From: Mycobacterium noviomagense
GTDB lineage: Bacteria > Actinomycetota > Actinomycetes > Mycobacteriales > Mycobacteriaceae
Assembly (NCBI RefSeq): GCF_010731635.1
Contig: NZ_AP022583.1
Location: 3,720,001 to 3,784,000 of the forward strand
DNA length: 64,000 nucleotides
Reading direction: 5' to 3'
In this document: one piece after another, positions 41,643 to 51,657 of the stretch
Numbering within the stretch: position 1 is the first letter of the stretch
Layout: each line of letters starts with the position of its first letter
The notes under the pieces: model-generated
What the model was told of the DNA's origin: nothing
The model's input: the letters and a program-made list of their open reading frames with translations, nothing else
Database searches by the model: none
Program-made: the position numbers and the translations under genes

Positions 41643-44600
41643 TCAGAGCAAACCGAGCAGTTGTAGATCGGTGATGTACTTGACGATGACCTCCCGCGTC
41701 ACGTGCGGAATGTCTTTGTCCGGGCCGATTTTCGCCTCTTGCACCGCTGCCCGGAACCGGTCGGTCGGGGCCATCGATCCGCGGATCGGCTTTTCCGGCT
41801 TCTGGTAGTTGTGCAGCAGGGGCAGCAGCGAGTACTGGCGTTGCCGCTCCGGCAGGGCACGTATCGCGGTCTCGAACCGCTGCACCCAGTCGGCGTAGTC
41901 GTCGATGCGTCGGATCGGGTAACCGGCCTCGATCAGCCAGTCGACGTACTCGTCGAGCCCGATGCCGTCGTCGTGCGGGTTCATCACGTGATAGGTCTGG
42001 AAGCCATCGACGTTCTGAGCCCCCAGCGTCGAGATCGCCTCGGCGATGAACTCGACGGGCAACCCGTCGTAGTGGGCCCGCTGCCGGTTGCCGTCCGCGT
42101 CCAACTCGTAGAACGAACCGGGCGCGATTCCAGTGGCCACCAGGCTCAGCATCAGCCGGGTGAACATGTCCGGCAGGTTGAGCTGGCCGGCATACGTGGT
42201 ATCGGCCAGGATCATGTCGCAGCGGAACACCGCGACCGGCAGGCCGCACAGGTCGTTGGCCTCGCGTAGCAGCACCTCACCGGCCCACTTGCTGTTGCCG
42301 TAGCCGTTGGCGTAGCTGTCGTTGATATTGCGGGTCGCACTGATCACCCGGATGTCGGCGTCCTCGGTGAACGTGCCCGGTTTGATCTGGTCGCCCACCC
42401 CGATGGTCGACACGTAGGTGTACGGCTTGATCTTCGTGGTCAGCGCCAGCCGGATCAGCTCGGCGGTGCCCAGCGCGTTGGGGCCGAACAGCTGGCTGTA
42501 GGGCAGCACGTGGTTGACCAGCGCGGCGGGGTCGACGATCAAGTCGACTGTCTCGGCCAGGCGCTGCCAGGTCTGCCGATCTAAGCCGAGGTCGGGTTCG
42601 CCCTTGTCGCCGGCGACGACCTCGAGGTGGTCGGCTGCCAGCTCGCGATAGTGGGCGAGCAGCTTCGGGTCGCCGCTGTCGAACGTCTTGTCCAACCGCG
42701 TCCGCGCGGTTGCGTCGTCCTTAGCCCGCACCAGCGCGATCACCTTGCCGTCGACCAGGTCCATGCGTTCCAGCCACTCCAGCGCCAGGTAGCGGCCCAG
42801 GAAGCCGGTCGCGCCGGTCAACAGTACGGTGCGCACCTCGGCGCTCGGGCCGGGCAGGTTCGGGGCGTCGGCCAGCGTCTTGGCGTCGAGGAACTTGTCG
42901 AGCGTCAGGTCACGAGCGTGCACCTCGACCGCGTCGCGGCCGTGCACCGAGGCGAACGTCGGCCGCTTGGAGCCTTGCCGTTCGGCCTCGATGTAGTCCG
43001 CGATCTCCTGCAAGTCGCTGGCCGGGCTGACGATCACACCGACTGGCACGTCGATGTCGTAGATCTCTCGTAACAGGTTGGCGAACGTCAACGCAGACAA
43101 CGAGTCACCGCCTAATTCGGTGAAGTGCGCGTCGGGCCGCACGTCGGTGGTTGCCGTGCCCAGCATGGCGGCCGCGGCCCGGCTGACGGTGTCCAGCACC
43201 GGCCGCTGCACGCCGTTGCGGCGCAGTTCGGCCAGCTCGTTGGCCTGGCCTTCGGCCAGCTCGGCGTAAAGCTGCTCGAGCCGTTCGCCGTAGTGCTGCT
43301 TGAGCTTCGGCCACGCCAGCTTGCGGATTCCGGTCAGCAGACCGTTCTCGAGGCTGAACGGTGTGGTCTCGATGATGAAGTCGCGCGGCACCTCGTAGGA
43401 CTGCAGGCCGGCCTCTTTCGCGACGTTCTGCAGCGAGTCGGCGATCATCGGCTTAAGCGTCTCGACGTCGTAGCGCGCGAGCGCGTCCTCGGTCGGCACG
43501 ACCACCGCCAAAAGGTACGGCTGTGAGCTGTTGCCGTAGACGTAGATCTGGCGCACGAGGGGGCTGGTGTCGAACACCGCCTCCAGCTTCGCCAGCGTGA
43601 CGAACTCGCCCTGCGCGAGTTTCAGCACGTTGTTGCGGCGGTCGACATACATCAGCCGATCGGGCGCCACCTCGGCGAAGACGTCGCCGGTCCGGTAGTA
43701 GCCGTCGGCGTCGAACACCTCGGCGGTGATGTCGGGGCGTTTGTAATAGCCGGGGAACATGTTCTCGGTCTTGAGCAGCAATTCGCCGCGCGGATACGGC
43801 CGGTCGGTGCTGAAGTAACCCAGCTCGGGGACGTCGACGAGCTTGTAGTCGATCACCGGCGGACGCTGCACCTGGCCGTCCAACAACACCATCCCGGCCT
43901 CGGTGGAGCCGAAGCCGTCCATCAAAGGCGCTTCGAGCAGCGATTCGACCCATTTCCGCAACTCCGGGGAGGTGGGTGCCGAACCGGTCATCGCGAAGAT
44001 GAACCGGCCGCCGAGAAGCTCTTGGCGCATGTCGCGCAGCACTTGCGACTCGACCGTTTCGCGGTCAGCTCCCGCGGCTATCCGCCGGTCCACCTCGCTG
44101 CGGAATTCGCCGTACAACATCTCCCAGATGCGCGGCACGAAGTTGAGCTCGGTGGGCCGCACCAGGCGCAAGTCTTCGAGCAGCGTCGACAGATCGCTCT
44201 TGGCGGCGAAGTAGGCGACGCCGCCGTTGCCCAGCGTGCCGTAGAGGATGCCCCGTCCCATGACGTGGCTCATCGGGAGGAAGTTGACGGTGATCGACGC
44301 GGCACACGGCCCGAACCAGTTGCGGGTCGACCTGTTCCACATCTTGGCGACGTTGCTCTGCGGGTACATCGCGCCCTTGGGCGCGCCGGTGCTGCCGGAG
44401 GTGTAGATCAGCAACGCAAGCGGGTCGTCGTGGTTTTCGGGGTCGGACTCGAAGACCGGCGCGGCCGGCAGCGCTGCGCCGCGTTCGCGGACCTCGTTGA
44501 GTGTCTGGATCGTGATGCCGAGGTCGGCGAGCCGCTCATGCGCGCTCTGCAGCGCCTCGCGGTTGCCGTCGAGCTCGCCGCGGTAATCGAACACCACCAG

Positions 44601-45164
44601 CCGTCCGGGCTTGTGGCCGGCTTCGGCGGCGGCGAGGAGCAAGTCGACAGCATCGGAAAGGTAGTCGACGCTTGCCGCAAACAGGGTGGGCTCGGTTTCG
44701 GTAACGATCGGCTGCAGCTGGGTGAGCGCGGCGCTGGTTTGCAGGGGCACCGACACCGCGCCGACCAGTCCCAGCGCGATGTCGATCGTCGTGTAGTCGA
44801 CGCTGCTGAAGCCCAGCACGCACACCCGATCACCGCGGGCCACCAGGCCGTCGCTCAGGGCACGGGACAGCGTGTCGACCCGCTCGCGGAGCTCGCCGTA
44901 GGTGATGGTGTCGAACCAGGGCTGCAGCCGGGCGGACGTACGCCCGCTCTGTGGGTCCTTGACCAGCTCGTAGGCGCGTTGCGCGAGCGCGGGCCGGTCG
45001 GAGTAACCCTCCAGCACGACGCGGACGACCTGCGGGAACCGCAGTCTGGCCTGCGCGATAGCGGCGCTTACGGACGGGTTCGGTCGGGCGGCGGCGAACT
45101 GCGGGTCGTTGGCCGACAACTCGGCGACACGACGCTCCAGGAGTTCTCGGGAATCATTCGACAT
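41643..45164 (-). CDS. car: Carboxylic acid reductase (FadD9-like)
   Basis: The 1,173-residue enzyme reduces carboxylic acids to aldehydes with ATP and NADPH. The adenylation domain (about 1-640) has [19 protein letters not shown] and [15 protein letters not shown]. The carrier domain (about 655-735) has the phosphopantetheine Ser in [16 protein letters not shown]. The reductase domain (about 760-1173) has [21 protein letters not shown] and the Y-x3-K motif in [10 protein letters not shown]. It matches the mycobacterial CARs (Rv2590, FadD9). ATG 45164 ([13 protein letters not shown]) was preferred to a start seven codons earlier. It is downstream of gabT on the same strand, opposite to the surrounding block, as in M. 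tuberculosis. Confidence 0.96.
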   Translation of the reverse strand: MSNDSRELLERRVAELSANDPQFAAARPNPSVSAAIAQARLRFPQVVRVVLEGYSDRPALAQRAYELVKDPQSGRTSARLQPWFDTITYGELRERVDTLSRALSDGLVARGDRVCVLGFSSVDYTTIDIALGLVGAVSVPLQTSAALTQLQPIVTETEPTLFAASVDYLSDAVDLLLAAAEAGHKPGRLVVFDYRGELDGNREALQSAHERLADLGITIQTLNEVRERGAALPAAPVFESDPENHDDPLALLIYTSGSTGAPKGAMYPQSNVAKMWNRSTRNWFGPCAASITVNFLPMSHVMGRGILYGTLGNGGVAYFAAKSDLSTLLEDLRLVRPTELNFVPRIWEMLYGEFRSEVDRRIAAGADRETVESQVLRDMRQELLGGRFIFAMTGSAPTSPELRKWVESLLEAPLMDGFGSTEAGMVLLDGQVQRPPVIDYKLVDVPELGYFSTDRPYPRGELLLKTENMFPGYYKRPDITAEVFDADGYYRTGDVFAEVAPDRLMYVDRRNNVLKLAQGEFVTLAKLEAVFDTSPLVRQIYVYGNSSQPYLLAVVVPTEDALARYDVETLKPMIADSLQNVAKEAGLQSYEVPRDFIIETTPFSLENGLLTGIRKLAWPKLKQHYGERLEQLYAELAEGQANELAELRRNGVQRPVLDTVSRAAAAMLGTATTDVRPDAHFTELGGDSLSALTFANLLREIYDIDVPVGVIVSPASDLQEIADYIEAERQGSKRPTFASVHGRDAVEVHARDLTLDKFLDAKTLADAPNLPGPSAEVRTVLLTGATGFLGRYLALEWLERMDLVDGKVIALVRAKDDATARTRLDKTFDSGDPKLLAHYRELAADHLEVVAGDKGEPDLGLDRQTWQRLAETVDLIVDPAALVNHVLPYSQLFGPNALGTAELIRLALTTKIKPYTYVSTIGVGDQIKPGTFTEDADIRVISATRNINDSYANGYGNSKWAGEVLLREANDLCGLPVAVFRCDMILADTTYAGQLNLPDMFTRLMLSLVATGIAPGSFYELDADGNRQRAHYDGLPVEFIAEAISTLGAQNVDGFQTYHVMNPHDDGIGLDEYVDWLIEAGYPIRRIDDYADWVQRFETAIRALPERQRQYSLLPLLHNYQKPEKPIRGSMAPTDRFRAAVQEAKIGPDKDIPHVTREVIVKYITDLQLLGLL

Positions 45165-45232
45165 AACGAACCTCACAACAATCACTTGGTAAGTCTGGAT
45201 GTGGTGCGACGCTGCACCTGATGGAAACTACG

Positions 45233-45245
45233 TTAGCATAGCTAA
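45233..45245. promoter_or_regulatory. Palindrome TTAGC-ATA-GCTAA upstream of CAR
   Basis: Perfect 5-bp arms with a 3-bp centre lie 69 bp upstream of the CAR start, in a 280-bp spacer otherwise without a supported gene. It may be an operator. The same half-sites occur at 37537-37551. Confidence 0.45.
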
Positions 45246-45444
45246 TGATATTCCGGACTATTCGACTCGTGCGTTGTGACATCAGCGACAGGTACTGCGG
45301 CAGCCAGTGAGCGCATGGCGGCTGCCGGTAACCTGATGCCGAAGTGGCGCTGCAGCTGGCCGACCAGCACGGCCCCGACACTTGTCCGGCAGCGCAACCC
45401 GATATACCCATCCACGCCGATGAGAAACATTACGGGTTAGCGCG

Positions 45445-46785
45445 CTACAGCTTTGGAAGTACCTCCATGAGCACGTCGAGTCCCTCGGTCAGCAGCTTGT
45501 CGCTGATGGTCAGCGGAGGCAGCAGCCGGATGACGTTGTCGAAGGTGCCCGCGGTCAACACGATTACCCCGGCGGCGTGTGCGGCGGCGGCCAGCGCGCT
45601 GGTCAGCTCGGGGTCGGGCTCAGTGGAGCCGGGTTTCACCAGCTCGACGGCGATCATGGCGCCGCGGCCGCGGACATCGGCGATCCGTTCGTCGTCACGC
45701 TGCAACGCCCGCAGTCGGTCCGTGATCAGCTCGCCGATGTGCCTCGCCCGCTCGACCAGCCCGTCGGCCTCGATCGTCGCGATGCTGGCCAGCGCCGCCG
45801 CGCAGCACACCGGGTTGCCGCCGAACGTGCCGCCCAGGCCGCCCGGTTGGGCGGTGTCCATGATCTGGGCGCGTCCGGTCACCGCCGAAAGGGGCAATCC
45901 ACCGGCGATCGCTTTGGCGGTGCAGATCAGGTCGGGCCGGATGCTTTCGTGCTCGCAGGCGAACATCGCGCCGGTACGCGCGAAACCGGTTTGGATCTCG
46001 TCGGCGATGAACACCACGTCGTTCTGCCGGCACCATTCGAGCAGGCTAGGCAGGAATCCGGGAGCGGGGACGATGAAGCCGCCTTCGCCCTGGATCGGTT
46101 CGATGAGCACCGCGGCGACGTTGTCGACGCCGACTTGCTGGTCGATGACGCGAATAGCCCGCTGGGCGGCCAGCTCACCGTCGGTGGCCAGCTTCTCGTC
46201 GAGCAGGCGGTCGCGAAACGGGTAGGACAGCGGCGCCCGGTAGATCTCCGGCGCGAACGGCCCGAAACCGCTCTTGTACGGCATCGATTTGGCGGTCAGG
46301 GCCATCGCCAGGTTGGTGCGGCCGTGGTAGGCGTGGTCGAACGCTACCACGGCGGGTTTGCGGGTATGGCAACGCGCGATCTTGATGGCGTTTTCCACCG
46401 CCTCAGCGCCAGAGTTGAACAGCACCGAGCGCTTGTCACCCGAGCCCGGCGTCAACCGGTTGAGTTGTTCGGCGAGCGCGATGTAGTTCTCGTACGGGGT
46501 CACCATGAAGCAGGTGTGGGTGAACTCTGCGACTTGGGCGCGGACGGCGTCGACGACGCGCGGCGCGGCGTTGCCGATCGTGGTGACCGCGATGCCCGAC
46601 CCGAGGTCGATCAGCCGGTTGCCGTCGACGTCTTCGACGATCCCGCCGCCGGCGCGCACGGCGTACACCGGCATGGTGCTGCGGACACCGCTTGGCACCG
46701 CGGCGGCGCGACGCTTGGTCAGTTCCAGCGAGGCCGGGCCCGGGATTTCGGTGACGAGATGGCGACTCTGGTCGAGAGCGGGCAC
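45445..46785 (-). CDS. gabT: 4-aminobutyrate aminotransferase
   Basis: The 446-residue class III PLP aminotransferase converts GABA and 2-oxoglutarate to succinate semialdehyde and glutamate. Visible are LFNSGAEAVENAIKIAR, AFDHAYHGRTNLAM, the Asp in VFIADEIQTGFARTG, the PLP Lys in ICTAKAIAGGLPLSAVTGR, and GGTFGGNPVCCAAAL. Its neighbour CAR could reduce an acid from this pathway, but that link is only positional. Confidence 0.94.
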   Translation of the reverse strand: MPALDQSRHLVTEIPGPASLELTKRRAAAVPSGVRSTMPVYAVRAGGGIVEDVDGNRLIDLGSGIAVTTIGNAAPRVVDAVRAQVAEFTHTCFMVTPYENYIALAEQLNRLTPGSGDKRSVLFNSGAEAVENAIKIARCHTRKPAVVAFDHAYHGRTNLAMALTAKSMPYKSGFGPFAPEIYRAPLSYPFRDRLLDEKLATDGELAAQRAIRVIDQQVGVDNVAAVLIEPIQGEGGFIVPAPGFLPSLLEWCRQNDVVFIADEIQTGFARTGAMFACEHESIRPDLICTAKAIAGGLPLSAVTGRAQIMDTAQPGGLGGTFGGNPVCCAAALASIATIEADGLVERARHIGELITDRLRALQRDDERIADVRGRGAMIAVELVKPGSTEPDPELTSALAAAAHAAGVIVLTAGTFDNVIRLLPPLTISDKLLTEGLDVLMEVLPKL

Positions 46786-46873
46786 GTCGGTCTCCTCACG
46801 GCAGTCCGGGTCGCGGGTGGTGATTCGAGCCTATCGGTGCGGCGTTGCCCGCTTTCGGTGGAATGCTGTCGAT

Positions 46874-47476
46874 ATGGTCGCCGGGTCATCGCTGGTTAGA
46901 CGCTATTCGCCGCCCGGTGGGGGATGGCTCGTTGCCGGGTATATCGGCATCGCCGGCTTTTTCGCGGGCGAAGCAGTGCTCCGAAAGCCCGGCGCTGCAG
47001 CGAGTTTGGAGACCTCGAGCGCCGACCGGGGAACTACACGCTTGATTGTCAGCGCGTATGTCCTGGCCACCCAGCTGCCGCTTGTCCTGCAGCGAGTCCG
47101 CGTGCTGAGGCTCCCGGGTGTGACCGGCCCGATCGGATTGGCGTTGCAGGCAGCTGGGATAGCCCTACGAGGGTGGTCGATGCACACGCTCGGCGCCTTC
47201 TACACGCGGACGCTGCGAACCGAAGACCACCAACATGTCGTCGACACGGGCGCCTACCGGTTTGTCCGACACCCGGGATACGCGGGCTCACTGATGACGT
47301 GGGCAGGATTCGGTCTCGCCTCACGCAACATTCCGGTGATCGTTCTAGTGGCTGCCTTGCTGGGTCGCGCCTACCATCGCCGCATCGTCGCGGAGGAAGA
47401 GCTGCTCCAGCGAGATCTGCCGGGCTATGCCGAGTACTGCCGCAGTACCAAGAGGCTTGTCCCGCTTGTGTGGTGA
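46874..47476 (+). CDS. Isoprenylcysteine carboxyl methyltransferase-like membrane protein
   Basis: The 200-residue protein has about four or five membrane helices. A C-terminal ICMT/PEMT core contains LGAFYTRTLRTEDHQHVVDTGAYRFVRHPGYAGSLMTWAG, then EEELLQRDLPGYAEYCRSTKRLVPLVW. The RHPxY and EE motifs bind SAM in this superfamily. The lipid or protein substrate is unknown. ATG 46874 was chosen because a longer frame would run back into gabT on the other strand. Confidence 0.85.
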   Translation: MVAGSSLVRRYSPPGGGWLVAGYIGIAGFFAGEAVLRKPGAAASLETSSADRGTTRLIVSAYVLATQLPLVLQRVRVLRLPGVTGPIGLALQAAGIALRGWSMHTLGAFYTRTLRTEDHQHVVDTGAYRFVRHPGYAGSLMTWAGFGLASRNIPVIVLVAALLGRAYHRRIVAEEELLQRDLPGYAEYCRSTKRLVPLVW

Positions 47477-47491
47477 CCGGCAGCGGATTCG

Positions 47492-48175
47492 CTACGCTCC
47501 AGGCGTACCGAACGGCGGACCGTCGATCGAGTCGACGGTCGCAAAGGCGGGGAGCGGCGCCCGGTTGAGCCGGCGCAGTTGACGGACCGGATAACCCAGC
47601 GCGATGACTGCCGCCAGCGTCAGCGGGTCGCGGGCTCCCAGCAATGACTTCACCTCGTCTTCGGCGCGAATCAGGATGGTGGTGATGACACCGCCCAGCC
47701 CCTCGTCGCGTGCGGCAAGCAGGATGCTCCAGGTGAACGGGTAGATCGAGGCGCCTCCGGCGAACGAATATCGGGCCGCGTCGCGGTCCATGGCAGCCAG
47801 CAACGACAGGTCGACGAACACTGCCAGCAGTACCGGAGCCTCGTCGAACCGCTCGGCGAAGTCGCCTGTGTCGCTGTCGGCTTTCACGGCCGCCAGGGCC
47901 TGCTTTTCGGCCTCGCGGTCGTTGGTCGGTGCCCACGGCCGCAGTCCGGCGGCGGCTATCGCCATGTACTCGCGCATTCCCTGCACATAGAGGTCGCGCA
48001 GGCGGCGCCGCGTGGCGCGATCCTTGACGACCACCACCCGCCAGGCTTGCGCATTTCCGCCGCTCGGCGCGAAGCGTGCGGTGTCCAGCACACGGGCCAG
48101 CACGGCGTCGTCGACGGCTTGGTCCCGGAAGGCGCGGATCGCGCCGGTGGTTCGCAGCGCCTCGGTGAGTTCCAT
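47492..48175 (-). CDS. Nitroreductase family protein
   Basis: The 227-residue flavoprotein begins MELTEALRTTGAIRAFRDQAVDDAVLARVLDTARFAPSGGNAQAWRVVVVKD, the FMN-binding nitroreductase N-terminus. It ends ARDPLTLAAVIALGYPVRQLRRLNRAPL. It probably uses FMN and NAD(P)H on an unknown acceptor. It starts 4 bp after the amidohydrolase gene on the same strand, so they are cotranscribed. Confidence 0.88.
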   Translation of the reverse strand: MELTEALRTTGAIRAFRDQAVDDAVLARVLDTARFAPSGGNAQAWRVVVVKDRATRRRLRDLYVQGMREYMAIAAAGLRPWAPTNDREAEKQALAAVKADSDTGDFAERFDEAPVLLAVFVDLSLLAAMDRDAARYSFAGGASIYPFTWSILLAARDEGLGGVITTILIRAEDEVKSLLGARDPLTLAAVIALGYPVRQLRRLNRAPLPAFATVDSIDGPPFGTPGA

Positions 48176-48179
48176 CGGG

Positions 48180-49319
48180 TTACCGACCCAGCAGCGCGTC
48201 GACGTTGTCGTGGAACAGGCCGGGCATCGCCGCCTCGTCGCAGCCCATCCGCCGATAGTCGTCGAGTGGTGTCGCGGTGCCCTCGGAGTGCGGATAGTCG
48301 CTGCAGAACATGAACACGTCGCCGGTCTTGTCGGTCAGCTGCTTGGGGTCCTCGTAGGAGAAGGACGACACCCGGACGTAGTCGAGGAAGTATTCGCTCG
48401 GTCGCCGCGACAGCTGTGCCACCGGCCGGCCGTTGAGCCGGGTGGTGAAATCCGATGCGCCGTCGAGCATCAGCAGAAACGACGGCACCCAGGCCGAGCT
48501 CAGCTCGACGACGCCGAAGCGCAGCCCGGGATGGCGATCGAACACGCCGTGCAGAATCAGGTCGGTCAACGCCAGCGCCGGAGGCACCCACAAGAACACC
48601 GCCTCGGTCGCCGTGGCCAAGTCGTCCGTCGGGTCTTCCGGGTACCAGCAGTCGTCGAATACTCGTATCTGGTCGGCGACGTGGAAGACCGGTGTGACGC
48701 CATGGTCGACGAACGCCGACCACATCGGGTCGTGGTCGGGGTGCGACAGCGCCCGGCCGTCCACTGGCCCGGCGCCGATCATGGCCAGCCGGACATCGGC
48801 GGAGGCCAGTGCGTCCAGCTCGGTCTGCAGCCAGTCTGGGTCGCGCAGCGTGAGATGAGCCACCGGATGCAGGCGCCCTCGGCCCTCGGCCTGCACCACC
48901 GCACACCAGCGGTTCCATGCCGTCATGTTCGCGGTCAGGGCGGGAAGCGACGACGAGAGGCGCCGCTCCCACAACAGGCCGAAATTGGGGAAGAGGACCG
49001 CCTCGTCAAGACCCACGTCGTCGAGCCAGGCGATGCGAGCCGCGGGCAGCCAGTAAGAGTCGGGCAACGCCTCGTCGTAGCGGTAGGACGCCGGCTCGCC
49101 GGACCGTTGCCGGTTGCGGTGCTCCCCGCACGAGGCGGTGTTGCCGGGAAGGTGGACGTCGGCCAGAGCGAGGTGAGCGCCGCGCCAGCTCAGCCAGGTG
49201 TAGCCGAGTTCGTCGTCGACCAGGCTCAGCGCCTCCTCGCGGGCGGCCGGATCCATATGGTCGGCCCAGAGCGAACGGCTCTCGTAGAGGTGCTGGTCCG
49301 AGTCCACGATGCGGGTCAT
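48180..49319 (-). CDS. Amidohydrolase-2 family protein
   Basis: The 379-residue TIM-barrel hydrolase begins MTRIVDSDQHLYESRSLWADHM, with the D-x-H metal motif. It has PVFHVADQIRVF, HPGLRFGVVELSSAWVPSFLLMLD and the C-terminal Asp in FMFCSDYPHSEGT. Related proteins act as decarboxylases or hydrolases on cyclic or aromatic acids. The start at 49319 was preferred to an unconserved 24-residue extension. It pairs with the nitroreductase gene downstream. Confidence 0.87.
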   Translation of the reverse strand: MTRIVDSDQHLYESRSLWADHMDPAAREEALSLVDDELGYTWLSWRGAHLALADVHLPGNTASCGEHRNRQRSGEPASYRYDEALPDSYWLPAARIAWLDDVGLDEAVLFPNFGLLWERRLSSSLPALTANMTAWNRWCAVVQAEGRGRLHPVAHLTLRDPDWLQTELDALASADVRLAMIGAGPVDGRALSHPDHDPMWSAFVDHGVTPVFHVADQIRVFDDCWYPEDPTDDLATATEAVFLWVPPALALTDLILHGVFDRHPGLRFGVVELSSAWVPSFLLMLDGASDFTTRLNGRPVAQLSRRPSEYFLDYVRVSSFSYEDPKQLTDKTGDVFMFCSDYPHSEGTATPLDDYRRMGCDEAAMPGLFHDNVDALLGR

Positions 49320-49422
49320 ATCGCCCGTTGTCTCACTGTCGCAGCGCCGCGTCAAGGCCATCGGATCGGTAGCTAAGGCCCGCAATGGCACACTGGGGAC
49401 TTACCAAGCCGGGGAGATGCTC

Positions 49423-49461
49423 ATGTTCGACGCCCTGGCCCTCAACCAATACGAAAGATAG
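49423..49461 (+). CDS. Possible 12-codon leader ORF upstream of yajC
   Basis: MFDALALNQYER starts at ATG 49423 after GGGGAG (49411-49416) at six-base spacing; ATG 49417 would add two residues but leaves no spacing. Its TAG ends 8 bp before the yajC ATG, which itself has only a weak ribosome-binding site. This could couple yajC translation to passage of ribosomes through the leader. It is small and may be chance. Confidence 0.3.
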   Translation: MFDALALNQYER

Positions 49462-49469
49462 TTGCTGTC

Positions 49470-49796
49470 ATGGACCTGTTCGTCTTCCTGCCGCTGATCA
49501 TTCTGCTGGCCGGATTCATGTTCTTCGCGTCGCGGCGCCAGAAGCGTGCGATGCAAGCCACCATCGACCTGCACGAGTCGCTGCGCATCGGTGACCGCGT
49601 GCACACCACATCCGGGTTGCAAGCGACCATCACCGGCATCACCGACGACACAGTGGACCTCGAGATCGCCCCGGGCGTGGTGACGACCTGGATGAAGCTG
49701 GCCATCCGGGACCGTATCGAACCGGAGACCTCCGATGCCGAGGCCGCCGCCGTCGAGCAGGACACGCCCGACCGCGAGCGGCTGACCAACGACTGA
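49470..49796 (+). CDS. yajC: Preprotein translocase subunit YajC
   Basis: The 108-residue protein has one N-terminal membrane helix (MDLFVFLPLIILLAGFMFFASRRQKRAMQ) and a cytoplasmic domain (SLRIGDRVHTTSGLQATITGITDDTVDLEIAPGVVTTWMKLAIRDRI). It associates with SecD-SecF. It lies 81 bp upstream of secD. Confidence 0.95.
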   Translation: MDLFVFLPLIILLAGFMFFASRRQKRAMQATIDLHESLRIGDRVHTTSGLQATITGITDDTVDLEIAPGVVTTWMKLAIRDRIEPETSDAEAAAVEQDTPDRERLTND

Positions 49797-49877
49797 GCTC
49801 GGCCCACCGGCACGTACTCTTTGCGGGGTGCAGTGACCACCGCGGGAGCGGATCGCGCGAGAGTGTGAGGAGAGAAC

Positions 49878-51653
49878 GTGGCATCGCCTTCGGCGCCGGT
49901 GCATCCTGCCCGCTATCTGTCGGTATTCCTGGTCCTGCTGGTCGGCGTCTACCTGCCGGTGTTCCTGACGGGGAACAAACGGGCTGAACCCAAACTCGGC
50001 ATCGACCTGCAAGGCGGTACCCGGGTCACGCTGACGGCGCGGACCCCGGACGGCTCACGCCCGACCCGCCAAGCGTTGTCGCAGGCCCAGCAGATCATCG
50101 GTGCCCGGGTCAACGGCCTGGGTGTGTCCGGTTCGGAAGTCATCGTCGACGGCGACAATTTGGTCATCACGGTCCCCGGGAATAACGGCAACGAGGCCCG
50201 CAATCTCGGTCAGACCGCGCGGCTCTATATCCGGCCGGTGATCAACGCGATCCCGGCGGAAACCGCACCGCCGCCGGATCAGCAGCCACTTCCCGCACCT
50301 GGGCCGGCGGGCACCCAGCCCGGTCAGCCCGGCGAAGCGCCACCGCCGCCTGGCCAGCCCGGCGAAGCGCCACCGGAAGCCCCACCTGGTCAGCCCGGCG
50401 AAGCGCCGCCGCCCGGCGGACAGCCGGCACCGCAGCCACGGCCGTACCCGCAGGAGCCGACGCCCAGCCCGCCACCCACTCCAGCAGCACCCAGTGCCGC
50501 ACCGTCGGCGCCCGCCGCAAAACCGGCCCCTCCGGACCCGCGCAAGGACCTCGCCGAGCGCATCCGCAACGAGCAGGACTTGCGGCAGAGCACCGACCCA
50601 GGCGTGCAGTTTTGGGCGATGAGGTATGAGAGCCTCCACTGCGGCGAAGACGACATCCTGGCCGGCAATGACGACCCCAAGCTGCCGTTGGTGACTTGCG
50701 ACAAGGACCACAAGATGGCGTATCTGCTGGCGCCGTCGATCATCAGCGGTGACCAGATCCAAAACGCCAGCTACGGTCTGGACCAGCACAGCGGCGGCTA
50801 CGTCGTCGACCTGCAATTCAAGAGCGGCGCGGCCAACACCTGGGCGGACTTCACCGCAGCCCACGTCGGCACCCAAACGGCGTTCACGTTGGACTCGCAG
50901 GTGGTCAGCGCGCCGCAGATCCGCGAAGCGATCCCGGGCGGCCGAACGCAGATCACCGGGAACTTCACCCAAGGCCAGGCCCGGGAACTGGCCAACGTGC
51001 TCAAATACGGCTCGTTGCCGCTGTCATTCGAATCGTCGGAAGCCGAAACCGTCTCGGCCACACTTGGTTTGACGTCGCTGCGCGCGGGCCTCATCGCGGG
51101 CGCGATCGGGCTGGCGCTGGTGCTGGTGTACTCGCTGCTGTACTACCGGGCTTTAGGCGTGCTCACCGCACTATCGCTCGCCGCTTCGGGCGCAATGGTT
51201 TTCGCGATCCTGGTGTTGCTGGGCCGATATATCAACTACACGCTGGACTTGGCCGGCATCGCGGGTCTGATCATCGGTATCGGCACCACCGCCGACTCGT
51301 TCGTGGTGTTCTTCGAACGCATCAAAGACGAGATCCGTGAAGGTCGTTCGTTCCGCTCGGCGGTGCCTCGCGGTTGGGCGCGGGCCCGCAAGACGATCCT
51401 GTCGGGTAATGCGGTCACCTTCCTGGCCGCCGCCGTGCTGTACTTCCTGGCCATCGGACAGGTCAAGGGGTTCGCGTTCACGTTGGGGCTCACGACCATC
51501 CTTGACACCGTCGTAGTGTTCCTGGTGACCTGGCCGCTGGTGTATCTGGCGTCCAAGTCGGCAACGCTGGCCAAGCCGAAGTTCAACGGCCTGGGCGCGG
51601 TTCAGCAGGTCGCACGCGAGCGCCGCGCCGTTGCCCAGGTAGGACGGGGATAG
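49878..51653 (+). CDS. secD: Protein translocase subunit SecD
   Basis: The 591-residue protein uses the proton motive force to help Sec export. It has TM1 ([22 protein letters not shown]), the D1 motif [13 protein letters not shown], a large outer domain, then five C-terminal helices with [28 protein letters not shown] and [26 protein letters not shown] proline-rich insertion (about residues 132-215) with tandem GQPGEAPP units splits the outer P1 domain and makes the protein longer than most SecD. GTG 49878 follows GAGGAGAG. Confidence 0.96.
   Translation: MASPSAPVHPARYLSVFLVLLVGVYLPVFLTGNKRAEPKLGIDLQGGTRVTLTARTPDGSRPTRQALSQAQQIIGARVNGLGVSGSEVIVDGDNLVITVPGNNGNEARNLGQTARLYIRPVINAIPAETAPPPDQQPLPAPGPAGTQPGQPGEAPPPPGQPGEAPPEAPPGQPGEAPPPGGQPAPQPRPYPQEPTPSPPPTPAAPSAAPSAPAAKPAPPDPRKDLAERIRNEQDLRQSTDPGVQFWAMRYESLHCGEDDILAGNDDPKLPLVTCDKDHKMAYLLAPSIISGDQIQNASYGLDQHSGGYVVDLQFKSGAANTWADFTAAHVGTQTAFTLDSQVVSAPQIREAIPGGRTQITGNFTQGQARELANVLKYGSLPLSFESSEAETVSATLGLTSLRAGLIAGAIGLALVLVYSLLYYRALGVLTALSLAASGAMVFAILVLLGRYINYTLDLAGIAGLIIGIGTTADSFVVFFERIKDEIREGRSFRSAVPRGWARARKTILSGNAVTFLAAAVLYFLAIGQVKGFAFTLGLTTILDTVVVFLVTWPLVYLASKSATLAKPKFNGLGAVQQVARERRAVAQVGRG
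50322..50407 (+). repeat. Three copies of a 20-bp repeat in secD
   Basis: GGYCAGCCCGGCGAAGCGCC occurs at 50322, 50352 and 50388 (30 and 36 bp apart), encoding GQPGEAP units in the proline-rich linker. Such repeats can change in number by slippage. Confidence 0.85.
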
Positions 51654-51657
51654 CGAG

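Noticed and set aside
44022..45221. 399-codon plus-strand frame inside CAR
   Set aside because: It is antisense to the adenylation domain and shows codon-phase mirroring only.
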